From assembly GCA_025362315.1 (NCBI GenBank), contig JANYGP010000071.1, positions 210,265 through 274,264 of the forward strand: a stretch of DNA of 64,000 nt. The letters are read 5' to 3'. This DNA comes from Polaromonas sp. (lineage in GTDB: Bacteria; Pseudomonadota; Gammaproteobacteria; Burkholderiales; Burkholderiaceae_C). This document shows positions 19,473-29,542 of the stretch, piece after piece. A program made the translations under genes and the position numbers. The notes under the pieces are model-generated. The model did no database searches, was not told the DNA's origin, and saw only the letters and a list, made by a program, of their open reading frames with translations. Numbering within the stretch: the first letter of the stretch is position 1; each line of letters begins with the position of its first letter.

Positions 19473-21791
19473 TCAGGCAATTTTGAATCGGGACACCGAC
19501 TGGCGAAGCTCTTCGGCCATGCGTGACAGTTCGCGTACCTGCTGCGCCGTTGACCGCGTACCCTCACCAGTCTGCTCGGTCACAGCAAAAATATGCTGAA
19601 TGTTGTCTGCTACGACGTTGGCTGAAGCCGCTTCCCGCGTTGCAGAGTTTGAAATTTGCTCAATCAGCTCGGCCAGTCTGCGTGATACGCGGTCGATTTC
19701 AGACAATGCCGTGCCTGCGCTGTCAGACAATTTGGCTCCTTCAACCACACCCTGAGTAGACCGTTCCATGGCGGCGACTGCATCCTGCGTGTCGGTCTGA
19801 ATCGCCTTGACCAGTGCAGAGATTTGCCGGGTTGCATCACCTGAGCGTTCAGCCAGCCGCTGCACTTCCTCGGCCACCACTGAAAATCCCCGTCCTGCTT
19901 CTCCGGCTGATGCCGCCTGAATGGCTGCGTTCAGCGCCAGTACGTTGGTCTGTTCGGTAATGTCGGAAATCAGCTCGGTAATTTCGCCAATCTCTTGAGA
20001 TGACTCACCCAATCGTTTGATTCGTTTTGAAGTTTCCTGAATCTGGTCCCGAATCGAGTTCATGCCGCCGATGGCGTTTTGCACCGCTTGCAGGCCAGAC
20101 TCTGCAGCCGTCAGGGACTGCCGCGCCACCAGCGACGATTCCTGCGCCTGCATTGACACCTGATTGATTCGGGATGCCATGTCCAGCACCGATTGACCTG
20201 TTTCACGAATCTCACGCAGCTGCTCTGTAGATGCAGCCAACAGCTCAGTCGAAGTGCTCTCAACCTGTGCGGTTGTCTGGGCAACCCGCGTGGCCGTGTT
20301 TTGTACGTTGCCTACCAGCTGGCGCAACTCCTCAACTGTGTAATTTACCGAGTCGGCAATAGCGCCGGTGATGTCTTCTGTCACTGTGGCTTCTTGCGTC
20401 AAGTCACCTTCAGCAACTGTCTGCAACTCATTCATCAACCGCAAAATCGCCGCCTGGTTGGCATCGTTGACGCGTTTGGCATCCTGCTCCTGACCGCGTG
20501 CTTCAAGCTGCTGCTTTTCAGCAATATCCTGTCGCTTGCGGCTGTCCTGTAACTGGATCCGCGCAATGCCAACAGCGCACAACAGGCCAAAAAGTGCAGC
20601 AAGGGACAATGCAGCAATGGAGCCCAGGCTCAAACCCGCCTGATCAGACAGTTTGCCCTGCAGCTCTTCAAGATTACGGCGCAATGGTTCACTGTCAGCA
20701 ATGATTGAAGCTTGCGCCTCACGTGCCGAAACCAGGCCTTGCAAGTTGCCCAAAATTGCACCAGCCTGAACCCGGGTCTGTTCATACAAAGCCATCAGTG
20801 CTGTTAGTCGCTCTCGGGTTTGTGGGTCTTTGGAACCCGCCAACCGCAGCTCTGGGCTGCCTTCTTGCAAGCCTTGCGCAATCTCTTTGAATGAATTCAA
20901 GTCTTTGCCCAGCAAAAACACAGCTTCTGGGCTCACACCTTCCAGAGTCAGAAATTCATTGGCAGATTTTCCAATTCGCTGGGTCAACATCACCAGCTGG
21001 CCTGATGCCGAAATTTCGGCTGGAGGTGCGTTTTGCTGCAGCTTCAACGACGACACCGTCTCAGCAATTTCCAGCAGGTCTGAAGACTGGCGATTGATAG
21101 TGCGAAGCGCTGTACCCACCTGGGTCAAAATGGCTTGTTGACCCATCACAGAGGCGGCATTTTTTTCAGCCCGCTCCATCAGTGGCATGACTTTGTCAAT
21201 GTTTGGCTGAAGCTCATCAGAAACAGCAGACAACCGCAATGCATCGTCACCGGACTTCAAACCCCGAACACTTTTTGCCAGCACGCTGGCACTTTCTTTC
21301 ACGTCAGCGAACGCGGGAGCGCTTCCTACCAGCGCCTGCGACACCGACTTAGCCAGGCGCTGTGACTGCATCAAGGATTCACCAGTTACAGAAATCTCTT
21401 GAGTAACAGTTCCAGCTTTGTTCAATGCCCGATACGCCACTACCGCCAAAACCAGCACTGACAGCCCAAGCAGAATCAGCAGCGTGCGCTGGTGTTGTGC
21501 AATTGTTTTTTTGCCCAAAACAGGAAGCGAGATCAAATCAGGGCTTTCGACTTCAAGCTCGCTGCTGTCAGCAAACAAGGCGCTTTGCGCAAAACCATCC
21601 TTGTCGGTTTCAACCTGCCGCACCACCATGTTTGAAGAGGACTCCTGCACAAACGATGTGGAATCAGATGGCTGCATGACACCGGTTGCAAATGGGTCTA
21701 CCGGCAGGCCTACAGAGCTCATGTCCATGCTGTCGGGCGGCAGCTTGTTTTTGGGTTTAAACAGGTTCTGGATTTGTTCAATGACAGTCAT
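19473..21791 (-). CDS. pilJ: PilJ, methyl-accepting chemoreceptor of the Chp system
   Basis: Receptor of 772 residues. A cytoplasmic N-terminal stretch of about 100 residues is followed by TM1 ([17 protein letters not shown], about 105-122), a PilJ-type periplasmic helical domain, TM2 ([19 protein letters not shown], about 390-410), a HAMP-like segment ([15 protein letters not shown]) and a long cytoplasmic coiled coil. The signalling tip ([17 protein letters not shown], then [12 protein letters not shown]) is the canonical MCP hairpin. It sits between pilI and chpA, as in Pseudomonas. The long N-terminal extension before TM1 is seen directly; its role is unknown. Confidence 0.95.
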   Translation of the reverse strand: MTVIEQIQNLFKPKNKLPPDSMDMSSVGLPVDPFATGVMQPSDSTSFVQESSSNMVVRQVETDKDGFAQSALFADSSELEVESPDLISLPVLGKKTIAQHQRTLLILLGLSVLVLAVVAYRALNKAGTVTQEISVTGESLMQSQRLAKSVSQALVGSAPAFADVKESASVLAKSVRGLKSGDDALRLSAVSDELQPNIDKVMPLMERAEKNAASVMGQQAILTQVGTALRTINRQSSDLLEIAETVSSLKLQQNAPPAEISASGQLVMLTQRIGKSANEFLTLEGVSPEAVFLLGKDLNSFKEIAQGLQEGSPELRLAGSKDPQTRERLTALMALYEQTRVQAGAILGNLQGLVSAREAQASIIADSEPLRRNLEELQGKLSDQAGLSLGSIAALSLAALFGLLCAVGIARIQLQDSRKRQDIAEKQQLEARGQEQDAKRVNDANQAAILRLMNELQTVAEGDLTQEATVTEDITGAIADSVNYTVEELRQLVGNVQNTATRVAQTTAQVESTSTELLAASTEQLREIRETGQSVLDMASRINQVSMQAQESSLVARQSLTAAESGLQAVQNAIGGMNSIRDQIQETSKRIKRLGESSQEIGEITELISDITEQTNVLALNAAIQAASAGEAGRGFSVVAEEVQRLAERSGDATRQISALVKAIQTDTQDAVAAMERSTQGVVEGAKLSDSAGTALSEIDRVSRRLAELIEQISNSATREAASANVVADNIQHIFAVTEQTGEGTRSTAQQVRELSRMAEELRQSVSRFKIA

Positions 21792-21866
21792 GGTGAGCCT
21801 TCTCGAAAAACTGGAAATCTGCGCGTAAAAATAATGGCCTGGTCGCCTGAGAGCTTTTGAACGCCT

Positions 21867-22397
21867 CTATGCGCCTACGGTTAAAAAATGGGCTTGTTGT
21901 GCCAACACCTGGAGATTGATCTCCTGCCACGACTGACCAGAAAAATCGATGTATCGGTTTCCAAAAAACGCAGGTGCGTCCTTTGCCTTTTCAGCATAGT
22001 CATTGAAAGCTTCCTGATTTCGCAAACCCGATAACCGGTCAATCAGCAACGCACAATTGATATCCAGCCCGGCATTCAAAGCGATCAGCCGGGAGTCTTT
22101 GAGTGCAAATTCTGTTTTTGTAACTGCCTGAGTTCCAGTGACATAACTGGCCAAATCCACCACACCATACAGGCCACCACGCAAGTTTGCGACACCCAAA
22201 AACCAGTTTTGCGTGTACGGCACTTGCTGAATGGCAACCCACGGAAAAATTTCGCCAGCCTGGGTCATGGGAAAAAGATATTTCTGCCCGGATGCTTCCA
22301 CCGCAAGCCACGACGGCGCTACACCTTGCGTTCGTGCCAGCTGCAGTCTTTCAGCCAGACGGCCTTGTAGTTCTCGGATAGCTTGTCTGTTCGCCAT
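21867..22397 (-). CDS. pilI: PilI, CheW-like coupling protein
   Basis: Protein of 176 residues made of one CheW domain. The blocks FPMTQAGEIFPW, VPYTQNWFLGVANLRG and YGVVDLA match the CheW core that links receptor and kinase. Gene order pilG-pilH-pilI-pilJ-chpA gives its role: coupling PilJ to ChpA. It lies 39 bases after pilH and 75 before pilJ. No catalytic residues are expected. Confidence 0.93.
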   Translation of the reverse strand: MANRQAIRELQGRLAERLQLARTQGVAPSWLAVEASGQKYLFPMTQAGEIFPWVAIQQVPYTQNWFLGVANLRGGLYGVVDLASYVTGTQAVTKTEFALKDSRLIALNAGLDINCALLIDRLSGLRNQEAFNDYAEKAKDAPAFFGNRYIDFSGQSWQEINLQVLAQQAHFLTVGA

Positions 22398-22436
22398 GGT
22401 TTTGTTGAAGATTTACATCTTTTTTAATCAGGCAAA

Positions 22437-22802
22437 TCAGGCTAGAGCATTGATTTTTGACATCAATTCTTCTGAGTTGACCGGTTTGGTAATGTAGTCG
22501 CGCGCGCCCTGGCGCATACCCCACACACGGTCAGTTTCCTGATTTTTGCTGGTACACATGATGATGGGGATGTCTGAGTAAAGCGGGTCGCGCGAAATGG
22601 CCCGGGTCAGCTGAAAGCCATTTTGGCCAGGCATCACCACATCCATCAAAATAAGCTCCGGCTTTTCTTCAGCAAGTCGGCGAAAGGCGTCTTCGGCGTT
22701 CTCGGCAGTTTTGACGGAAAAACCGTTTTTGCTCAATAAATCGGTCAGGTACATCAACTCTGTTTTGGAGTCGTCGACTACCAGAACTTTTTTAATCGCC
22801 AT
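22437..22802 (-). CDS. pilH: PilH, CheY-like response regulator
   Basis: Single receiver domain of 121 residues. It shows the acid pair in VVDDSK, the phosphoacceptor Asp in LILMDVVMPG, the switch Ser/Thr in MCTSK and the conserved Lys in YITKPV. There is no output domain. It starts one base after the pilG stop, so translation is probably coupled. In the Pseudomonas Chp system PilH opposes or buffers PilG output; that role is carried over by homology. Confidence 0.94.
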   Translation of the reverse strand: MAIKKVLVVDDSKTELMYLTDLLSKNGFSVKTAENAEDAFRRLAEEKPELILMDVVMPGQNGFQLTRAISRDPLYSDIPIIMCTSKNQETDRVWGMRQGARDYITKPVNSEELMSKINALA

Positions 22803-22803
22803 T

Positions 22804-23199
22804 TCACAGCTCCTGGGGAATTGAACCGAGCTGCGTGACTGTTTGCAGCAGCTGGTCTTTGGTAAATGGTTTGGTCAGGTACTCTTGCGAGCCAACCATG
22901 CGGCCTCGGGCCTTGTCAAAGACGCCATCTTTCGAAGACAGCATCACGACAGGTACGTTGGCAAAGCGTGCATTGCGTTTGATGATTGCGCAAGTCTGAT
23001 AACCATCCAGACGCGGCATCAGGATATCGCAAAAAATCAGGTTTGGCAGGTAGTCATTGACTTTCGCGAGCGCGTCAAATCCATCTTCTGCCAAAAGCAC
23101 TTCATGCCCGCCCTGCTTGAGAAAAATCTCGGCGCTGCGCCGAATGGTGTTGCTATCGTCAATGACCAACACTTTGAGTCCGGAACTTGTAATACTCAC
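22804..23199 (-). CDS. pilG: PilG, CheY-like response regulator
   Basis: Receiver domain of 131 residues with VIDDSNTIRR, the phosphoacceptor Asp in IFCDILMPRLDG, MLSSKDG and YLTKPF. The start is the GTG at 23199, preceded by a clear AGGAG eight bases upstream. A longer frame to 23310 would run back over the rubredoxin end region and has no ribosome site. PilG is the main output regulator of the Chp system and promotes pilus activity. Rubredoxin lies just upstream on the same strand. Confidence 0.93.
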   Translation of the reverse strand: MSITSSGLKVLVIDDSNTIRRSAEIFLKQGGHEVLLAEDGFDALAKVNDYLPNLIFCDILMPRLDGYQTCAIIKRNARFANVPVVMLSSKDGVFDKARGRMVGSQEYLTKPFTKDQLLQTVTQLGSIPQEL

Positions 23200-23299
23200 T
23201 GTCGTAACTCCTGTTGCTGGATTGGTCAAACGAACTGCTGCGTGGTCTTGGTGAAACAATTGTGATGTCAGCTTGCAGATTCCAGACCAATTTTCAAAT

Positions 23300-23461
23300 T
23301 TAAATCTCAATCATTTCAAAGTCCTCCTTGCGCGCTCCGCACTCGGGGCATACCCAGTTCATGGGCACCTGCGCCCAGGCAGTCCCCGCAGTAATGCCCT
23401 CATCAGGCACACCAGAGGCTTCGTCATAAATCCAGCCACAAATCAAACACATCCAGGTCAT
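23300..23461 (-). CDS. Rubredoxin
   Basis: Small iron protein of 53 residues. It has the two Cys pairs of the FeS4 site: MCLICGWIYDEASG near the N-terminus and WVCPECGARKEDF near the C-terminus, with the aromatic and acidic residues normal for the family. It carries single electrons, probably to an oxygenase or reductase elsewhere. It lies upstream of pilG on the same strand and faces thiD; the pilG-rubredoxin-thiD-hemL order is one I recognise from other Burkholderiales. The Shine-Dalgarno is weak. Confidence 0.93.
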   Translation of the reverse strand: MTWMCLICGWIYDEASGVPDEGITAGTAWAQVPMNWVCPECGARKEDFEMIEI

Positions 23462-23555
23462 TGAGAGCGTCCCAGCTTAAATTGCCTTCACATAGAATGC
23501 AAGAGATTGTATCTAGGCAGCGTTGCCAATTTGCACGCGGGCAAAATCACTGCAC

Positions 23556-24539
23556 ATGGCTGACATCAATTTCACTCCCCGTACCCGCATCGGCGCAGAA
23601 GAATCCGCGTCTGATGCCGGTGAATCGATTCCAGTTTGTGTGATGGCATTCAATGCCAGTGACCCAAGCGGGATGGGCGGGCTGACTGCTGACACGACCG
23701 CGATTGCATCGGCTGGTGGGCATGTCCTGGCTGTCGTAACTGGCGCCTATGTTCGCGACACTGCAGAAATTTTTGACCACATCTGCTTTGACGAAGAAGT
23801 GGTCAGCGAGCAAGCCAGAGCTGTGCTGGAAGACATGCCGGTCCATGCCATCAAGGTTGGGTTTGTTGGAAATCCCGAGAACATCAGTGTCATTGCAGAA
23901 ATCGCTTCAGATTACGCAGATATTCCGCTGATTGCCTACATGCCCAATTTGTCCTGGTGGGATGTTAAAAATATTGAAGACTATCTGGATGCGTTTTGCG
24001 AACTGATGTTGCCGCAGACGACTGTTCTTGTGGGCAACCACAGCAGCTTGTGCCGCTGGCTGCTGCCTGACTGGTCCGGCGAGCGCAACCCGTCTGCCAA
24101 GGACATTGCCAAAGCTGCGGCGCAGCAGGGCGTACCGTACACCCTGGTGACGGGCATACCCCAAACAGAACATTTCATTGACAATGCTTTGGCCACACCA
24201 CACTCGGTCGTGTACAGCGAGAAGTTTGAACGATTTGAAGCTGTTTTTGCAGGTGCTGGTGATACCTTGTCTGCAGCGCTGGCAGCTCTGCTGGCGAATG
24301 GCCATGACCTGGAAGCTGCAACCGCCGAGGCACTGACCTTTCTTGATCAGGCATTGAGCGCCGGATTTAACCCGGGCATGGGAAACACCGTACCCGACCG
24401 CATGTTCTGGGCTCAGAGTGATGAAAATGAACCAGAGCTTCTGGCTGACGTTGCACCAACAGTAAGCGACGAAAATTTGAAAATGCCGCCTGAGCAAGCT
24501 TTTGTGGACATGCCGCCTCATGGCACCACCAAGCATTGA
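23556..24539 (+). CDS. thiD: Hydroxymethylpyrimidine/phosphomethylpyrimidine kinase (ThiD type)
   Basis: Phosphorylates the thiamine pyrimidine moiety. The 327-residue protein shows the ribokinase-like motif [20 protein letters not shown], then [11 protein letters not shown] and the C-terminal anion-hole region [19 protein letters not shown]. It is about 60 residues longer than typical ThiD, largely through an acidic/Pro-rich tail (after about 290). The start is the ATG at 23556 (MADINFTP); the TTG at 23523 is less likely. In this subgroup some motif residues differ from E. coli ThiD (DPSGMGG for DPSGGAG), so the substrate could be a related vitamin alcohol. Confidence 0.85.
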   Translation: MADINFTPRTRIGAEESASDAGESIPVCVMAFNASDPSGMGGLTADTTAIASAGGHVLAVVTGAYVRDTAEIFDHICFDEEVVSEQARAVLEDMPVHAIKVGFVGNPENISVIAEIASDYADIPLIAYMPNLSWWDVKNIEDYLDAFCELMLPQTTVLVGNHSSLCRWLLPDWSGERNPSAKDIAKAAAQQGVPYTLVTGIPQTEHFIDNALATPHSVVYSEKFERFEAVFAGAGDTLSAALAALLANGHDLEAATAEALTFLDQALSAGFNPGMGNTVPDRMFWAQSDENEPELLADVAPTVSDENLKMPPEQAFVDMPPHGTTKH

Positions 24540-24580
24540 CTGCCAATAAAACTTTTACCCAACCACCCGACGTAAAAAGC

Positions 24581-25903
24581 ATGACAACTTCCCCGATAAC
24601 GTCTTCCAACATTTCGCGCAACGACGTGCTGTTTGAGCGCGCCAAAAAGCTGATTCCCGGCGGCGTCAATTCACCTGTTCGCGCCTTCAAAGCTGTAGGC
24701 GGCACGCCGCGCTTTGTGCAGCGCGCGCAGGGCGCGTATTTTTGGGACGCTGACGGCAAGCGCTATATTGACTACATCGGCTCGTGGGGGCCTATGATTT
24801 TGGGTCATGGCCATCCTGCGGTCATTGACGCTGTGCAAAAAGCCATGATGGACGGCTTCTCATTTGGTGCACCCACAGAGCGTGAGGTCGAGCTGGCCGA
24901 AGAAATCGTCAAATTGGTGCCGTCAATAGAAATGGTGCGCCTTGTCAGCTCAGGCACCGAAGCCGCCATGAGCGCGCTGCGTCTGGCACGCGGCGCCACT
25001 AGCCGAAGCAAGATCATCAAGTTTGAAGGCTGCTACCACGGCCACACCGATGCGCTGCTGGTCAAGGCTGGCTCTGGCCTGGCCACCTTTGGCAACCCCA
25101 CCAGCGCCGGTGTGCCGCCTGAAGCCGTGCAGCACACGCTGGTGCTGGAGTACAACAACCTGGCGCAGCTGGAAGAATGTTTTGCGCTACACGGCAAAGA
25201 GCTCGCCTGCCTGATGATGGAGCCGATTTGCGGCAACATGAATTTTGTGCGCGCCACCGTGCCCTTCATGACACGCTGCCGCGAGCTGTGCACCCAATAC
25301 GGCGCATTGCTGATTTTTGATGAGGTCATGACAGGCTTCAGAGTCGCACTGGGCGGCGCACAGAGCTTGTACGCCGAGTTAATTCCAGGCTTCAAGCCTG
25401 ATATGACGGCTTTGGGCAAAGTCATTGGCGGGGGCATGCCACTGGCAGCTTTTGGCGGCAGCAAAGCGGTCATGGAAATGCTGGCACCCATCGGCGCGGT
25501 GTATCAGGCGGGCACTTTGTCGGGCAACCCCATCGCCACCGCCTGCGGCCTGGCCACACTGCGCGAAGTACAGAAACCGGGCTTTTACGAGGCACTTGGC
25601 GAACGTACCCGCAGGCTTGTCACAGGCCTGACCGCGTCAGCGCACAAATCAGGCGTCAAATTCTGCGGCGACAGCCAGGGCGGCATGTTCGGCTTTTTCC
25701 TGTTTGACGAACTGCCGCAGAACTACGCCAAAGTAATGACCACCGACAGCCCAGCGTTCAACCGATTTTTTCATGCCATGCTGGACAAGGGTGTTTACTA
25801 CGCGCCTGCGCTATACGAGGCTGGGTTTGTCAGTTCAGCGCACACTGCAGCGGATGTCGAAGCGACGGTGGATGCAGCGACCCATTTTTTTGCTGGGATG
25901 TAA
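24581..25903 (+). CDS. hemL: Glutamate-1-semialdehyde 2,1-aminomutase
   Basis: PLP enzyme making 5-aminolevulinate in the C5 route to heme. The 440-residue protein has [45 protein letters not shown] and the PLP-lysine motif [11 protein letters not shown] (Lys about 280). I chose the ATG at 24581. A TTG at 24536 overlaps the thiD stop and would add 15 residues without conservation. With hemCDXY elsewhere in the window, it shows that this organism makes heme from glutamyl-tRNA. Confidence 0.96.
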   Translation: MTTSPITSSNISRNDVLFERAKKLIPGGVNSPVRAFKAVGGTPRFVQRAQGAYFWDADGKRYIDYIGSWGPMILGHGHPAVIDAVQKAMMDGFSFGAPTEREVELAEEIVKLVPSIEMVRLVSSGTEAAMSALRLARGATSRSKIIKFEGCYHGHTDALLVKAGSGLATFGNPTSAGVPPEAVQHTLVLEYNNLAQLEECFALHGKELACLMMEPICGNMNFVRATVPFMTRCRELCTQYGALLIFDEVMTGFRVALGGAQSLYAELIPGFKPDMTALGKVIGGGMPLAAFGGSKAVMEMLAPIGAVYQAGTLSGNPIATACGLATLREVQKPGFYEALGERTRRLVTGLTASAHKSGVKFCGDSQGGMFGFFLFDELPQNYAKVMTTDSPAFNRFFHAMLDKGVYYAPALYEAGFVSSAHTAADVEATVDAATHFFAGM

Positions 25904-25907
25904 CATA

Positions 25908-25970
25908 GCGCTATTTATTTTATAGCTGCTTGTGCGGGTAAATTCAGGGCTAGACAGCAATTTCAATGAT
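25908..25970 (-). repeat. Family A dispersed repeat after hemL
   Basis: On the minus strand it reads gctgtctagccctgaattta, then cccgcacaagcagctataaa. It matches the gctctagcgc...gcgcaaacagctatt order of the genic copies, with more changes. It begins just past the hemL stop. Confidence 0.65.
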
Positions 25971-26119
25971 CTAAATTGTCTGAACGTGTGTCTTCTTGCC
26001 TGACACCGCAGGACGTGTTGTGTCGCTGACGAGTTGCTGGTAAATTGCGGCTTCGTCCTTGACGGCCTCTTTTGCCACCACGCGCCAAGCGGCCCAACCC
26101 CTGCCATACTTGCGCCCGT

Positions 26120-27445
26120 ATGAAAACTTTCCTGAGGCGCGCTTTAGGTGCGCTGATCCACGATTGGCTGGCCTGGGCGCTCCTGGTGACAACGGTGCTC
26201 GTATCCGCTGGCGTCGCGGTTTATCTGCAGCCAACGGTGCTGGTCATAGCCGCCGGGCAATCCGACCAGGACGAGAAAAAAGTGGTGCAACTTCTGGTGG
26301 ACACACTGGCCAAGGAACGCAGCGGCGTGCGCTTGACCCCACTTTGGACTGACGGATTTGCCGAAAGTGCCGCCGCCTTGACGTCTGGCAAGGCAGATCT
26401 GGCCGTCATTCGCAGTGATGTGAACGTGGGCCGTGGGGCTAGCAGCCTGGTGAGTCTGCGCACGTTCTATCCCGTTGTTTTCACCAACGAAGGCACAAAG
26501 ATCACTCGACTAAGCGATTTGCGCGGCAAACGGATTGGCATCGGTGGGCAAGGCGATCTGAACCGGATTTTGGCGCGGCAAATACTTTCGAACCGTGGTT
26601 TGCTGGAACAGGATTACACCCTGGTGCCACTCAAGACCGGCGAGCAGATTGAGTACGCCAGCCAGGGAAAGATTGACGCATTTTTCTCGGTATCTGCCGG
26701 CCGCACGCAGGCCAACGCAGGTTTTAACGACAACATCCGCAAAGCCTGGGGTGAAAAATTTGTGGTCATTACGCCGGATGACGAAGCCGCGCTGGCCTTG
26801 CGCATCCGGGGCGTTGAAACCGGGGAAATTGTGAAAGGGTTTTTCGGTGGCGATCCGCCAAAGCCAGACGAAGCTGTTGAAACAATCACCCTGTCCAACC
26901 GCATCGTTGCCAGCGACAAGGTCACCAACAACGCAGCTGTGGCGCTGACCCGCACTCTGTATTCCCTGCGAGACCAGCGGCAACTTGAAGTGCCCGAAGT
27001 GCTTGCCATTGCAGCGCCGTCGCGTGATGTGCCGACCCTGCCGGTTCACCCAGGCACGGCTCAATTGATCGATGGTGTGTACCAGGATTTCATGGACCGC
27101 TACATCAACCACCTTTTCATCGCCGCGATGTCACTCGGCGCGCTGGGCTCAGCGGCGACAGCGATCAATGCGCGCAGGCGGCGCGGCCAGCGCGCACAGG
27201 CAGTGCAAGATTTGCATAGCCTGCTCGGCCTGAGAGAAAGCATCTGCCTGCAGGACGACACGGTGCACGTTGCCCAGCGTCTGCAGGAGGTTGACACCAT
27301 TTTCCAGCGCAGCATGATTGCCTGTGCCGAAGGACACATCAGCTCAGGCGCAATGGTCGCGATTCAGGCGGCTGTCACCAGGTGCCACCGGGCGGCAGAC
27401 ATCAAAACCCGCGCCGCAGGCAGCGCTGACAGTCTGAATGGTTGA
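26120..27445 (+). CDS. TAXI-family solute-binding protein, membrane-anchored
   Basis: Protein of 441 residues. An N-terminal membrane helix (WALLVTTVLVSAGVAVYL) precedes a periplasmic-binding-protein-like domain of the TAXI/TRAP type (VIAAGQSDQDEKKVVQLL, LAVIRSDVN, LRGKRIGIGGQGD, VFTNEG). A second hydrophobic helix near residues 335-352 (LFIAAMSLGALGSAATA) is followed by a basic cytoplasmic tail of about 85 residues. Classic TAXI binding proteins are soluble and sit beside a DctM-type permease; no permease is nearby here. It may sense rather than transport. The start is the ATG at 26120, before the basic residues of the signal anchor. Confidence 0.82.
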   Translation: MKTFLRRALGALIHDWLAWALLVTTVLVSAGVAVYLQPTVLVIAAGQSDQDEKKVVQLLVDTLAKERSGVRLTPLWTDGFAESAAALTSGKADLAVIRSDVNVGRGASSLVSLRTFYPVVFTNEGTKITRLSDLRGKRIGIGGQGDLNRILARQILSNRGLLEQDYTLVPLKTGEQIEYASQGKIDAFFSVSAGRTQANAGFNDNIRKAWGEKFVVITPDDEAALALRIRGVETGEIVKGFFGGDPPKPDEAVETITLSNRIVASDKVTNNAAVALTRTLYSLRDQRQLEVPEVLAIAAPSRDVPTLPVHPGTAQLIDGVYQDFMDRYINHLFIAAMSLGALGSAATAINARRRRGQRAQAVQDLHSLLGLRESICLQDDTVHVAQRLQEVDTIFQRSMIACAEGHISSGAMVAIQAAVTRCHRAADIKTRAAGSADSLNG

Positions 27446-27674
27446 CGCCATTGTCTTGTTGTTTGTCACAGGGCGACATGACATGATGCCGCCCGTCGGC
27501 AAGTTCCAGTCTTGGGGAATTTTCCATAAGCTGTATCGATTGACGTATGCGGCTTTACAAGGCCTGAACCTTTTTGAATTCTCATTTTGCATTCTCAGTG
27601 AAAATATGGGCCGTCTACTGCGTTACGGGGCGACGACGGCTGTCTATCCTCCCGCTTAAACAAAGCTGCCACGT

Positions 27675-29273
27675 TCAATGCCTGAAATGCCGCACACCTG
27701 TCAGCACCATAACAACGCCGCGCTCATCGGCAGCGTCAGTCACTTCCTGATCGCGCATGGAGCCACCGGGCTGAATCATGCTGGTGGCACCTGCATCGAC
27801 AACTACGTCTAGCCCGTCGCGAAATGGGAAGAATGCGTCGCTGGCTACTGCGGTGCCAGACAGCGAAAGGCTGGCGTGTCCAGCTTTGATGCAGGCGATG
27901 CGGGCTGAATCCAGGCGGCTCATTTGGCCTGCGCCTACGCCCATCGTCATGCCGTCTTTGCAGAACACGATAGCGTTTGACTTGACGTATTTGGCGACCT
28001 TCCACGCGAACAGCAGATCTTGAAGTTGCGCGGGTGTGGGCTGCAATTTGCTGACGACTTTTAAATCTGCCATGTCCAGTTCATGGTTGTCTGCGGTTTG
28101 CATCAACAGGCCCGAACCGACGCGTTTGATGTCCATCAAGTTGCGCCCTTGCTGCCAGTCCGTGTTGCCGCCGGGGGGCATGTCAATCTGCAAAATCCGC
28201 ACATTGGCTTTGGTTTTGAAAACTTCCAGCGCCTCGGGTGTGAAACTGGGTGCCATCAGCACTTCTACGAACTGCTTTGAAATTTGTAGCGCCGCACGCC
28301 CATCCAATGGGCAGTTCAGCGCAATAATTCCGCCAAATGCAGATGTCGGATCAGTTTTGAAGGCTTTGCTGTAGGCGTCCAGCGCGTCGCTGCCCACAGC
28401 CACGCCGCAGGGGTTGGCGTGCTTGACGATGACGCAGGCGGAGGACTGTTGTAGTCCGCTTTCAGCGTCCTGGATAAAACTTTTAACGCATTCCCACGCG
28501 GCATCGGCGTCGGCGATGTTGTTGTAACTCAGCTCTTTGCCTTGCAGTTGTTTGGCGGTGACCAGTGAGCCGGGCGCGGGGTGCAGGTCGCGGTACAGCG
28601 CGGCTTGCTGGTGGGCGTTTTCGCCGTAGCGCAGGTCTTGCAGCTTGATGAAGCGGATGTTGGTTTGCGCTGGGAACTGGGCGTGGCTACCGTCTGGCTG
28701 GATCGCCGACAAATAGTCGCTGATGGCCCCGTCATATTGGCTGATGCGATTGAACGCGGCGACCGACAATGCAAACTTGGTCTGGTCTGTCAGTTTGCCA
28801 TCGGCTTTCAGTTCAGCAAGCACACCGGCGTATTGCGATGCGTCGGTCAGCACGCCCACGTCACGCCAGTTTTTGGCAGCGCTGCGCACCATGGCCGGGC
28901 CGCCAATGTCGATGTTTTCAATCGCGTCTTCCAGCGTGCAGCCAGGCTTGGCCACTGTCGCTTCAAACGGATAAAGATTGACCACCAGTAAATCAATGGT
29001 GGCGATGCCATGGTCTTTCAAAGCCGCCATGTGCTCAGGCACATCGCGCCGTGCCAGCAGGCCCCCGTGAATTTTGGGGTGCAGCGTTTTGACCCGGCCG
29101 TCGAGCATTTCTGGAAAGCCGGTGTGGTCAGCTACTTCCACGACGGGCAGGCCTGCTTTTGCCAGCAGGCTGGCTGTACCGCCGGTTGACAGCAGCTTGA
29201 TGCCAAGCGTGTGCAGGGCCTGGGCAAATTCAAGGATGCCGGTTTTGTCAGAGACAGAAATCAGTGCGTTCAT
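27675..29273 (-). CDS. purH: Bifunctional AICAR formyltransferase / IMP cyclohydrolase
   Basis: Catalyses the last two steps of IMP synthesis. The 532-residue protein has an MGS-like cyclohydrolase domain at the N-terminus ([39 protein letters not shown]) and the AICAR formyltransferase domain with [14 protein letters not shown] and [12 protein letters not shown]. It lies downstream of dusB-fis on the same strand, 32 bases after fis. Bases 27446-27674, between this gene and the TAXI gene, contain no gene or signal I can support. Confidence 0.97.
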   Translation of the reverse strand: MNALISVSDKTGILEFAQALHTLGIKLLSTGGTASLLAKAGLPVVEVADHTGFPEMLDGRVKTLHPKIHGGLLARRDVPEHMAALKDHGIATIDLLVVNLYPFEATVAKPGCTLEDAIENIDIGGPAMVRSAAKNWRDVGVLTDASQYAGVLAELKADGKLTDQTKFALSVAAFNRISQYDGAISDYLSAIQPDGSHAQFPAQTNIRFIKLQDLRYGENAHQQAALYRDLHPAPGSLVTAKQLQGKELSYNNIADADAAWECVKSFIQDAESGLQQSSACVIVKHANPCGVAVGSDALDAYSKAFKTDPTSAFGGIIALNCPLDGRAALQISKQFVEVLMAPSFTPEALEVFKTKANVRILQIDMPPGGNTDWQQGRNLMDIKRVGSGLLMQTADNHELDMADLKVVSKLQPTPAQLQDLLFAWKVAKYVKSNAIVFCKDGMTMGVGAGQMSRLDSARIACIKAGHASLSLSGTAVASDAFFPFRDGLDVVVDAGATSMIQPGGSMRDQEVTDAADERGVVMVLTGVRHFRH

Positions 29274-29305
29274 TTTTATTATTCTTTAGATCATTAATCA
29301 GTCAG

Positions 29306-29542
29306 TCAGTCAATCAGCTTATGCTCGACCAACTTCTTGCGCAGTGTGTTGCGGTTCAGGCCCAGCCACTCGGCAGCGCGCGACTGGTTTTGTGCGGCTT
29401 GCGCCATCACCACCTCCAGCAGCGGCTTTTCTACCACCCGTACCATCATGTCGTACAACCGGTCCGGCTCAGTGCCGCGCAGGTCTTTGAAGTAGCTGTC
29501 CAGGCTTACACGTATGCACTCTTCGATTTGCTTTTTGCTCAT
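29306..29542 (-). CDS. fis: Fis-family DNA-binding protein
   Basis: Nucleoid protein of 78 residues. The C-terminal helix-turn-helix is clear (QAAQNQSRAAEWLGLNRNTLRKKL), and the N-terminal half shows the dimerisation helices. The start ATG overlaps the dusB stop (ATGA at 29539-29542), the conserved dusB-fis arrangement. It probably modulates rRNA, tRNA and growth-phase genes. It is slightly shorter than E. coli Fis (98 residues), as expected in betaproteobacteria. Confidence 0.93.
   Translation of the reverse strand: MSKKQIEECIRVSLDSYFKDLRGTEPDRLYDMMVRVVEKPLLEVVMAQAAQNQSRAAEWLGLNRNTLRKKLVEHKLID

Noticed and set aside
23200..23310. Longer PilG start
   Set aside because: A clear AGGAG before GTG 23199 fixes the start, and the extra residues are unlike receiver domains.
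27438..27659. Small plus-strand frame (73 codons) after the TAXI gene
   Set aside because: Overlaps the TAXI stop, no ribosome site, no family resemblance.
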